Shown: in pieces, positions 57,477 through 64,000 of the stretch
How the letters are laid out: every line of letters begins with the position of its first letter
How positions within the stretch are numbered: the first letter of the stretch is position 1
DNA from: Ancylothrix sp. D3o
GTDB lineage: Bacteria > Cyanobacteriota > Cyanobacteriia > Cyanobacteriales > Oscillatoriaceae
Direction: 5' to 3'
Length of the DNA stretch: 64,000 bases
NCBI RefSeq assembly: GCF_025370775.1
Contig: NZ_JAMXEX010000011.1
Span: forward strand, 124,001 to 188,000
Translations under genes and position numbers: made by a program
Notes under the pieces: generated by a model
The model's database searches: none
The model's input: only the letters and a program-made list of their open reading frames with translations
Told to the model about the DNA's origin: nothing

Positions 57477-57665
57477 AGATAAATGCAGATGTTGGTAGAG
57501 ACGTTCGCAGCAGTTCGTCTGTACGGGCAGAACGTCTGTACGGACTACATTTTTAAACCGAATTGGTGGTATAAAATGTTGATTTTTAAGGTTTTTAAAA
57601 ACTTGATTTCTTAGAAAAACGGGCTTTTTGTTCACTATAATTTTACTTAATTACTAATTACCTAC

Positions 57666-58952
57666 TTATCCATTTCCAATCTGCATAACTTGCACTTCTG
57701 CACCGGCAGGAATGAGTTTTTCTCCCACCGGCACCACTGCTAAACTGTTGGTAAGTGCTAAATTAATTAAATTGGCTGAGGCGTGAGTACCACCGGCCAG
57801 TTCAAATTCAAATCCTTGTTTGACTGGGATTAATTTTCCCCACAAATAGCTTTCTCTTTTGCCATCAGATCGCAAATCTTGGCGTGTTATGGCTGGCAAA
57901 AAAATCGGTTCAAAGTTATTCGATAATCCGGCTATTTTTTTGATGGCCGGTTGCACAAATCGCCAAAATGTGACTAAGGTAGAAACTGGATTTCCTGGTA
58001 AACCAAAATATAAAACTTGTTGAGCAGTTTCAGGTTTAGAAAATGTGGCAACGGTTAAAGGTTTGCCTGGTTTCACCGCTACTGAGCTAATATGAATTCT
58101 ACCGCGAAGGCGGGATAAAATTTCTTCTACATAATCGTAATCTCCCACAGAAACGCCGCCGGTGGATAAGACTATATCGGCTGTTTCTAAGGCTTGAGAA
58201 ATGGCTAGTTTTAAGGCTTCGGGATCATCTTTGACAATTCCTAACGGCACCGGCACTCCACCGGCATTTTTCACCGCTGCTACTAAAGCATATTGGTTTG
58301 AATCGAAAATTTGACCGCTACTCAATGTTTTCTCTGGGGTGACAAGTTCGTTGCCGGTGGATAATATAGCAACTTTTGGCTGCCGGTAAACTGGTATTTG
58401 ATGACATCCAACTGCTGCTAAAACGGCGATTTCTGGGGCATTCAAAACCACTCCAGCGTCTAACAAAGGCTCGCCGGCTTTGTAATATTGTCCCCCATAT
58501 CGCACAAATTCCCCTTGCGAAGTTGGGGCTTTTAAAATAACAACTTGATTATTTTCAATTTTAGTCACTTCTTGGATGATCACCGTATCTGCGCCTTCTG
58601 GCATCATGGCGCCGGTGAGAATGCGAGCGGCTTGACCTGCTTTAATAGAAACGTGGGGTTGAGTACCGGCGCCAATTTCTGCTACAAGTTGCAGTAGAGC
58701 CGGTTGGTGTTCCTCAGCACCGCTCACATCTTCATAACGCACCGCATAACCATCCATAGCCGAATTATCCCAATGAGGAAAATTGAGATCGCTTGTCACC
58801 GCCGTTGCTAAAATACGTCCAGCCGCTTCAGGCAAACTCACACTTTCCACATCAGACAACCCCGAAGCCTGATCTGCCAAATTTAAAATAATTAACTCAG
58901 CTTCTTTTACCGGCAGCATCGAGACTTGAGGATGAGGCAAAAAAGAATTCAT
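57666..58952 (-). CDS. moeA: Molybdopterin molybdenumtransferase MoeA
   Basis: MoeA inserts molybdenum into molybdopterin to complete the molybdenum cofactor. The 428-residue product has the family order: N-terminal domain with ISMDGYAV-like SAMDGYAVR, a small beta domain with GQAARILTGAMMPEGAD, the MoaB/MogA-like domain (AILSTGNELV, STGGVSVGDYDYV), PGKPLTVATF and GLPGNPVSTLVTF, then a C-terminal beta barrel. The start is ATG 58952. No other Moco gene is nearby. Confidence 0.96.
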   Translation of the reverse strand: MNSFLPHPQVSMLPVKEAELIILNLADQASGLSDVESVSLPEAAGRILATAVTSDLNFPHWDNSAMDGYAVRYEDVSGAEEHQPALLQLVAEIGAGTQPHVSIKAGQAARILTGAMMPEGADTVIIQEVTKIENNQVVILKAPTSQGEFVRYGGQYYKAGEPLLDAGVVLNAPEIAVLAAVGCHQIPVYRQPKVAILSTGNELVTPEKTLSSGQIFDSNQYALVAAVKNAGGVPVPLGIVKDDPEALKLAISQALETADIVLSTGGVSVGDYDYVEEILSRLRGRIHISSVAVKPGKPLTVATFSKPETAQQVLYFGLPGNPVSTLVTFWRFVQPAIKKIAGLSNNFEPIFLPAITRQDLRSDGKRESYLWGKLIPVKQGFEFELAGGTHASANLINLALTNSLAVVPVGEKLIPAGAEVQVMQIGNG

Positions 58953-59076
58953 AGAAACTTTAAATGTTAGATGCGTAAGTTTTGATTGTAACAGGCGAAG
59001 GCGGTACTGAGTGACCGCTTGCCTTTATTTGTTGCTTAATTTAAGTTAATTTAAAGGAGAACTTGGGATAAAAGTT

Positions 59077-59340
59077 TTATTCTTGCTGGCTTCCGCCAGG
59101 GGTATCCGGGGTAGACTCACCAATTCCCAGTTCTTTTTTAGAGCGTTTTAGCTGATGCCAAAGCTTTCTAATTTCATCGTAAGCTTGTTCTGGGGTGAGT
59201 TTACCGCCGGTTTCCAAAGCACAAATTAAGGTGACTCTTTGGGCAAATTCTTGTAAATTTGCATCAAAAGCCAAGTTTTCTGGTGTCCACTTACCGTAGT
59301 AGCGACTGCGAGGTGAGAAAAAATCGGAAGAATCAGGCAT
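59077..59340 (-). CDS. Small conserved cyanobacterial protein (DUF7219-like)
   Basis: An 87-residue soluble protein (starts MPDSSDFFSPRSRYYGKWTP). It is mainly helical with the segment FAQRVTLICALETGGKLTPE and a C-terminal basic helix. Proteins of this type are widespread in cyanobacteria; I think it matches DUF7219, from memory only. No function is known. It is divergent from cobO (95 bp apart). Confidence 0.78.
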   Translation of the reverse strand: MPDSSDFFSPRSRYYGKWTPENLAFDANLQEFAQRVTLICALETGGKLTPEQAYDEIRKLWHQLKRSKKELGIGESTPDTPGGSQQE

Positions 59341-59434
59341 GGCTGGGTGTAAGGTTTGTAAACATCTTTATTAACTTAGCCTTAATCTCAGCTTAACCGG
59401 CAAAATACCGAATTTCAAATGAGGATAAAGGTTT

Positions 59435-60088
59435 ATGGAAGAAAATAATGATTTGAGCTTAGATCAAGAATTAAAGGACACAAAAACAAAGAGCGAAGAA
59501 GCCTACCGGCAGAAGATGCAGCGGCGCAAGGAAGTACAAGAACAAAGACTGGCGGAGCGGAGAGCGGACAAAGGGTTAATTATTGTCCACACCGGCACCG
59601 GCAAAGGCAAAACAACGGCGGCGTTGGGGATGGTGTTGCGTTCTCTGGGACATGGCTTTCAAGTAGCTATAGTGCAGTTTATCAAAGGAGCATGGGAACC
59701 CGCAGAAAAGGAAATTTTGAGCCGGTTTGAACCGCAGCTAGAGTTTTATGCGATGGGGGAGGGGTTTACTTGGGATACGCAAGATCGGCAGAGAGATACA
59801 GAAAAAGCGCAGGAAGCATGGTTAAAAGGCTTAAGTTTAATTCGCAACCCAGCGATTAAAGTGGTGTTGCTGGATGAAATTAATGTGGCCTTAAAGTTAG
59901 GATATCTCAACGTAGAGGAAGTTGTGGCCGGTTTAGAAGAAAAGCCTGAAGATAATCATGTGATTTTAACCGGCAGGGGCGCACCGGCAGCGCTAATTGA
60001 GCGAGCGGATTTAGTTACAGAAATGACTTTGATTAAACATCCGTTCCGAGAACAAAATATTAAAGCTCAGCCGGGGATTGAGTTTTAA
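59435..60088 (+). CDS. cobO: Corrinoid adenosyltransferase CobO/BtuR
   Basis: This enzyme adenosylates cobalt of cob(I)yrinic acid diamide or cob(I)alamin with ATP, a step in (pseudo)cobalamin synthesis and salvage. The 217-residue product has the P-loop HTGTGKGKTTAALG (about residues 52-65), VQFIKGAWEPAEKEIL, and the conserved LLDEINVALKLGYL and ILTGRGAP segments. The first ~45 residues are charged and helical. No cobalamin riboswitch is visible in the 95-bp upstream gap. Confidence 0.94.
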   Translation: MEENNDLSLDQELKDTKTKSEEAYRQKMQRRKEVQEQRLAERRADKGLIIVHTGTGKGKTTAALGMVLRSLGHGFQVAIVQFIKGAWEPAEKEILSRFEPQLEFYAMGEGFTWDTQDRQRDTEKAQEAWLKGLSLIRNPAIKVVLLDEINVALKLGYLNVEEVVAGLEEKPEDNHVILTGRGAPAALIERADLVTEMTLIKHPFREQNIKAQPGIEF

Positions 60089-60234
60089 AAATCAGTCTGA
60101 GGGGAGAAGGAAAAAAAGCTAAGACAACTTACCCGCCTGTTTAAAACCCGCCAATACCTTTTTTTTCTAAGTCTTACTCCCTAGTAATTGGATAAGGAAA
60201 AACTTTTGCTATGCGCTCTAAACTCACTTGTTGT

Positions 60235-60365
60235 AAGTAAGTCAACTTAATTAAACTCTGGGGGTAATGTAGGTTGGGTAGAGGAACGAAACCCAACACT
60301 ATCGAGGCTTTGATGGGTATCGCTTACGCTCTACCCATCCTACAAATAATTAAGTGCTTCTACTT
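60235..60365. mobile_element. MITE-like element, family B copy 3
   Basis: A 131-bp copy in the opposite orientation to the other two, starting AAGTAAGTCAACTTAATTAA and ending TAATTAAGTGCTTCTACTT. Its central part (GTAGAGGAACGAAACCCAAC) is the reverse complement of the core of copies 1 and 2. It lies in the 364-bp gap between cobO and the CHAT-FHA gene, which holds no other feature. Confidence 0.85.
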
Positions 60366-60452
60366 AATTGCAGCAAATTAATTAAAATTTCTAGCATTAC
60401 AAATGGAACACGGCGCTGGCGGATCTTCTCAGCTTCGTTAATTTTGGGCTAG

Positions 60453-62045
60453 TTAGGTTGGGGGGAGGTTTTGGATGATAAATTGCCAGGTTTGGCCTTG
60501 GGAACTGCCAAATTTAATTTGCATACCCGATTGCAAGAGGATTTCTTGGTGGTGGATTTTTTGCCAGCCTTGGGTGGAGGAAACAAGGGTACCGTAACGG
60601 GAAAAGTCGCGTAAAAAATAGGCCGGTTCGGTGGTGTTGGAGGTGTCGCGGTAGAAGATTTCGGCGTGTTTTTGGGATACCCAGCGCTCTTCTATTTTGA
60701 GGTCATTTTCTGGCACTCTACCCACGCGCATGAAGCCGCCGCGCACCGGCCAAATTTTGGCGGGTTCTATTTCTGAACGCAGATAGGCGGCGGTGATGCG
60801 TTTTCCTACCCAGGTAGGGGAGTTTTGGGGCAGTTCGGTGCTTACTTCTTCATTGGTTTGAATGAGTTCTCCGTTATACTCTGGGTGCATATATAAGACT
60901 GGGAGTGTCCAAGCGGGTTGGTTGAACTTATACAATGTAAGAAGCTGTTGGCGGGCGATGCAGGCGGCGCGATCCACCGGCACACGACTGGCGAGGGCGC
61001 GGGTGAAGGCTTGGACGAAGCTGAGGGCTTCTGTGTCGGCGATGCTGTCGCGCATGGCGAGGACGGCGGGGACTCCGTGATGAATCAGGACTTCGGCAAG
61101 GCTGCTGCGGGGAACGGGGAGGCTGTTGTAGCTATCACTTTGTGCGCCCCAGCAGGAATTAAAGAGAGCGAGGCTCACTTTGTTAGAAACAAGTGCGCCG
61201 GCGAGTTCGGTGCCGCTGAGGGAGGTGTTGGGGCGCAGAAGCAGTTGTCCGCCATTGGGGGCGCTGATGCCATGACCGGCATAAAAAAAGACGTTGTAGA
61301 GGCCGGTTTCTAGGCGGGCGATGAGTTCGGCGGGGCTTGGTTGAATGAGGGTGTGGACGGTGCAGGGGACGGTTTGGGGGGTGGGGGTGGTTTCGCTGAT
61401 TTGGAGGATTTCGGCTATTTGTGCGGCTTCTTGTTGCAGTTGCAAGGTGTTGGCACTACCGCCAATGGGGCTGAGTTTGTCTTCTCCTAAGACGAGGAGG
61501 ATATTTAATGCTTGGGCGGGGGAGGTTTGTCTGAGGGGATCGACGTCGCTGGTGGTGCGGCTAAATAAGATTTGGGGGTTGAGGGAGATGGCGGGTTGAC
61601 CGGCGCCTTGCTGCATAATTTCCCAAGGTAAAACGATCAGGTTGGGGTCTCGAATTTCTAGGCGCAGGCGCAGGGGTTTGTCTTGCCCTAGGGCGATTCC
61701 GCGACTTTGGGCAAAGCTGTTTTGGACGGTGCCGTCACTGAGCCATTTCCAGAGGTTTAAGCCGAGTTGCTGCATCAGCCGGCTGCTGAGGGAGCCTTCG
61801 CCGGTGGGGGGTTCGGTGGTGGGGGGTTCGGTGGTGGGGAATAGTTGCAGGGGCCGGTGGTTGCAAAATAATTTTTGCCAAGCGTACCATGTCTGGCTTA
61901 AGTCCTGGGGCCAAATGCTATCGTGGTGGACGTATCCGCCCGGATAGGGGGCTTTCACCACCCAGATCGCAAAGTGTTGGGAAGCGGTGGTGGCTTTGAG
62001 GGGTTCTACGCAGATGCTCAGGCAAGGATTGTCTGACCGAGACAT
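60453..62045 (-). CDS. CHAT-domain protease with C-terminal FHA domain
   Basis: A 530-residue protein joining a caspase-like CHAT domain to a phosphothreonine-binding FHA domain. The catalytic pair is His258 (FFYAGHG) and Cys298 (ALFNSCWGA). The CHAT domain runs to about residue 385. The FHA domain (about 420-525) has the recognition residues in RVGRVPENDL, VSQKHAEI and DFSRYGTLV. The N-terminal ~140 residues have no known domain. CHAT proteases act in gasdermin- and CRISPR-linked immunity and in other signalling; no such partner gene is adjacent. A phosphorylation-dependent switch, maybe by a Hanks kinase, is inference. Confidence 0.9.
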   Translation of the reverse strand: MSRSDNPCLSICVEPLKATTASQHFAIWVVKAPYPGGYVHHDSIWPQDLSQTWYAWQKLFCNHRPLQLFPTTEPPTTEPPTGEGSLSSRLMQQLGLNLWKWLSDGTVQNSFAQSRGIALGQDKPLRLRLEIRDPNLIVLPWEIMQQGAGQPAISLNPQILFSRTTSDVDPLRQTSPAQALNILLVLGEDKLSPIGGSANTLQLQQEAAQIAEILQISETTPTPQTVPCTVHTLIQPSPAELIARLETGLYNVFFYAGHGISAPNGGQLLLRPNTSLSGTELAGALVSNKVSLALFNSCWGAQSDSYNSLPVPRSSLAEVLIHHGVPAVLAMRDSIADTEALSFVQAFTRALASRVPVDRAACIARQQLLTLYKFNQPAWTLPVLYMHPEYNGELIQTNEEVSTELPQNSPTWVGKRITAAYLRSEIEPAKIWPVRGGFMRVGRVPENDLKIEERWVSQKHAEIFYRDTSNTTEPAYFLRDFSRYGTLVSSTQGWQKIHHQEILLQSGMQIKFGSSQGQTWQFIIQNLPPT

Positions 62046-62177
62046 TTAAAATTTGGGGAATATGGGGTTTTTTTTCAGTCTAGCCCGTTGTTTGCGGGTT
62101 TTTGTGAGTTGAGGGCTGCCGAGGGCTTGGGAAATTCTTTAAATTAAGAAGTGTATTTTAGCGGCTTTTTTTGAAAG

Positions 62178-62933
62178 ATGAATTTTGTTACTCAATTATT
62201 GCATCTGGTGGGTTCCGGTGCGGTGGCTTATATTTCGGCCCGCAATATTCGGGATTCGCGGACTCGTCCAAATACTTTGGCGGCTTTTCAGTTGGCTGAG
62301 TCTGGTTCGGTTCCTTTTTTAACTTCGTTGAGTGAGCGGGCGGCGGCTGAGGGTGATAGTTGGTTGGCCCAAATGTTGGCTTTGCACGCTGCGGATGAAC
62401 GCCGGCATGGGAATATTTTTGCTCAGGCTTTGAAGCAATGGGATAAGGAGGTGATTGATTTTAAGAGTTTGCCAAAGCCGGCGGAAAATAAGGGGGAAAA
62501 GCCAAAACGTAGTCCGTTTTTTGCGGCTTATTTTGATGGGTATGATGCGGAGTTTTTCAAGCCGGATAAGATAGAGTGGCCGGTGTTTATGGCGAGTACC
62601 TATATTTTGGAGTTGGATGCGAGTACGGATTTTGCTCGGATGGCAAATGTGTTGCCTGATGATGATTTACGTTGTCGCAATCTTAAGAAGGGGATGTTGA
62701 GTATTGCAAGTGATGAAACTCGTCATGCGGCTTATCTTTATGAGGCTATGGAGCGCCGGTTTTCTGCTAGGGAGGTTGAGAATTTGGTGGATGAGTGGCG
62801 CACTCGTAAGGTGAATGCGCTTTTGGCAATGGTGGGTAATTTTGTTAAGGGGGGTGGTAATCCGAATTTGGTAAAAGATGGGGTGCCGGTTGATGTTTCT
62901 GGGGAAAATTCCTCTGAGTTAAAGGCGGCTTAA
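62178..62933 (+). CDS. Ferritin-like diiron domain protein
   Basis: A 251-residue four-helix ferritin-like protein. Two ExxH-type iron ligands are seen: DERRH (near residue 74-78) and DETRH (near 179-183), with further Glu in LAESGSVPFL and ILELDAST. Start MNFVTQLLHLVGSGAVAYIS. The overall length and motifs fit the broad ferritin-like superfamily; the substrate or role is unknown. A perfect hairpin follows 5 bp after the stop. Confidence 0.82.
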   Translation: MNFVTQLLHLVGSGAVAYISARNIRDSRTRPNTLAAFQLAESGSVPFLTSLSERAAAEGDSWLAQMLALHAADERRHGNIFAQALKQWDKEVIDFKSLPKPAENKGEKPKRSPFFAAYFDGYDAEFFKPDKIEWPVFMASTYILELDASTDFARMANVLPDDDLRCRNLKKGMLSIASDETRHAAYLYEAMERRFSAREVENLVDEWRTRKVNALLAMVGNFVKGGGNPNLVKDGVPVDVSGENSSELKAA

Positions 62934-62938
62934 TTTTT

Positions 62939-62989
62939 GTTTGTAGTAACTCGTTAAGGAGTTACTACAAACGAGGGGAGTTTTTTTTT
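62939..62989 (+). terminator. Hairpin terminator after the ferritin-like gene
   Basis: A perfect 14-bp stem (GTTTGTAGTAACTC and GAGTTACTACAAAC, 6-nt loop) is followed after 8 nt by nine T. The stem sequence is a common dispersed type; a related TTCGTAGTAACCCCTAA occurs near 48121. Confidence 0.65.
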
Positions 62990-63353
62990 AGGCTTGTTTT
63001 GTTTCGTTTTCTTCGGCTAACCGGCGGCGTAAAAATTCTTCTGCTTGCTCATATTTTTCTCCCCATTGATGGATAGATTCTAAAACCGGCTTCAGTGATT
63101 CTCCCAGCGGTGTTAAAGAGTATTCAACTTTGGGGGGAACTTGTAAATAAACGTGGCGAAAAACGATGCCGTCTTGTTCTAATTCTCGCAATTGTTGGGT
63201 AAGCATTTTTTGAGTGATGCCGGTGAGGGATTTTTGCAGTTGTCCAAATCTTTTAATACCTTCAAATAATTCTCGCAAAATTAATACTTTCCAACGTCCG
63301 CCAAGGACTTTGAGGGCGATTTCTACGGGACAGGTGGGTTTTGGGGTTTCCAT
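62988..63353 (-). CDS. HxlR family transcriptional regulator
   Basis: A 121-residue winged-helix regulator. The HxlR signature is clear: CPVEIALKVLGGRWKVLILR at residues 8-27, the recognition region FGQLQKSLTGITQKMLTQQL, and the wing Y.L.P.G.SL (YSLTPLGESL). Cys8 sits where HxlR-type redox sensors (YodB, HypR) have their reactive Cys, so thiol or quinone sensing is possible. It is divergent from the pirin gene (95 bp apart), the usual arrangement for a regulator and its target. Confidence 0.93.
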   Translation of the reverse strand: METPKPTCPVEIALKVLGGRWKVLILRELFEGIKRFGQLQKSLTGITQKMLTQQLRELEQDGIVFRHVYLQVPPKVEYSLTPLGESLKPVLESIHQWGEKYEQAEEFLRRRLAEENETKQA

Positions 63354-63366
63354 AGTTTCTTTTTGG

Positions 63367-63388
63367 GTACTATCTTACTTTTTAGTAC
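63367..63388. promoter_or_regulatory. Candidate HxlR operator between divergent genes
   Basis: GTACTA (63367-63372) and TAGTAC (63383-63388) form a 6-bp inverted repeat with a 10-bp spacer in the gap between the HxlR and pirin genes. A further GTAC lies at 63407. The family often binds TACT/AGTA palindromes; the role here is inference. Confidence 0.5.
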
Positions 63389-63448
63389 GTTCTTTACATT
63401 TAGACTGTACCTATTTTAAAGTCTATATAGAAGCGAGTGGAGGTAAAT

Positions 63449-64000
63449 ATGATTATTTTACGCAAGTCAGAAGAACGGGGTCATGCTAATCATGGTTGGC
63501 TGGATTCTTATCATACGTTTTCCTTTGCCAATTATTATGATCCTGATTATATGGGGTTTAAAAGTTTGCGGGTAATTAATGAGGATAGGGTGGAACCGGC
63601 ACGAGGTTTTGGGACGCATCCCCACCGGGATATGGAGATTATTACTTATGTTTTGGAGGGGGCTTTGGAACATAAGGATAGTATTGGTAATGGCTCAATT
63701 ATTCGTCCGGGGGATGTGCAGAAAATGAGTGCGGGGACGGGGATTTTGCACAGTGAATATAATCCTTCTGAAAGTGAGTCGGTGCATTTGTTGCAAATTT
63801 GGATTGTGCCAAATCAACGCAATTTGCCAGCTAGTTATGAACAAAAAAATTTCTCGGAGGCTGAGAAACGTAATCATTTGCGGTTAATTGCTTCAACCGA
63901 TGGGAGAGAAAATTCTGTGACGGTTTATCAAGATGTCAATCTCTACGCTACGGTGTTGGATGCAGGTAAAAATGTTACCCACCAACTTAAAGAGGGGCGG
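63449..64000 (+). CDS. Pirin family protein, cut by window edge
   Basis: The frame from ATG 63449 runs 184 codons off the right end. The ribosome-binding site GTGGAGG is 5 nt upstream. The product is a pirin-like bicupin: it starts [20 protein letters not shown], and the metal-binding residues are in [25 protein letters not shown] and [10 protein letters not shown]. Pirins include quercetin 2,3-dioxygenases and redox-linked regulators. The divergent HxlR gene probably controls it. About 50 residues of the C-terminal cupin remain outside. Confidence 0.93.
   Translation, partial: MIILRKSEERGHANHGWLDSYHTFSFANYYDPDYMGFKSLRVINEDRVEPARGFGTHPHRDMEIITYVLEGALEHKDSIGNGSIIRPGDVQKMSAGTGILHSEYNPSESESVHLLQIWIVPNQRNLPASYEQKNFSEAEKRNHLRLIASTDGRENSVTVYQDVNLYATVLDAGKNVTHQLKEGR

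Noticed and set aside
59341-59434. Cobalamin riboswitch upstream of cobO
   Set aside because: The gap is only 95 bp and lacks the B12-box and the size needed for the aptamer.

Overview
The window is cyanobacterial chromosome, most likely from a filamentous Oscillatoriales-type organism (Microcoleus/Oscillatoria/Phormidium relatives). This rests on gene content and order: tig-clpP-clpX next to asd-dapA-rnj, an lrtA-type long HPF, a fused mannose-1-phosphate guanylyltransferase/phosphohexomutase-like protein, a Pix/Hmp-like chemotaxis cluster, a kinase with pentapeptide repeats, a CHAT-FHA protein and a >3200-residue surface protein with a DUF4347 head. The genus is inference; there is no rRNA here. 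The DNA is moderately AT-rich, with a very frequent CCGG-centred hexamer (ACCGGC/GCCGGT) on both strands; I did not see the classical HIP1 octamer by eye.

Layout. 1-4.6 kb: a possible secreted-protein start cut by the left edge, lpxD, a YkvA/DUF1232 membrane protein, an S1-domain protein and an alpha/beta hydrolase. 4.6-11.8 kb: the accessory region, a minus-strand defence cluster of a type III-like DNA methyltransferase, an AAA ATPase, a DUF4276 TOPRIM-like protein and a large helicase-nuclease; the first three genes overlap by 4 bp each. 12.1-20.5 kb: housekeeping block (clpX, clpP, tig on minus; asd, dapA, rnj on plus). 20.6-31.7 kb: a REC-GAF regulator and the giant multidomain protein, which holds near-identical 591-bp internal repeats. 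31.8-38.7 kb: five minus-strand chemotaxis-type genes (response regulator, CheW, MCP, CheA-REC hybrid, CheW-like); the MCP membrane domain resembles the ethylene-receptor sensor. 39.6-46.4 kb: tRNA-Gln(UUG), HAD-like protein, GT2, aat, nucleotidyl cyclase, prxQ, hpf/lrtA, lipB. 46.9-55.1 kb: small hypothetical gene, ssb-like gene, the guanylyltransferase fusion, small membrane proteins, a methyltransferase, a YciI protein and pheT. 55.7-64 kb: Ser/Thr kinase, moeA, small conserved gene, cobO, CHAT-FHA protein, ferritin-like protein, HxlR regulator and a divergent pirin gene cut by the right edge.

Dispersed non-autonomous elements punctuate the intergenic DNA: one family of two copies (11957-12125, 31692-31802) and one of three copies (41879-42009, 52444-52573, 60235-60365), each with terminal inverted repeats. 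The strongest candidate for an under-described system is the methyltransferase / ATPase / TOPRIM / helicase-nuclease cluster, which combines a type III-like restriction-modification layout with an OLD/PARIS/Gabija-like ATPase plus TOPRIM pair.
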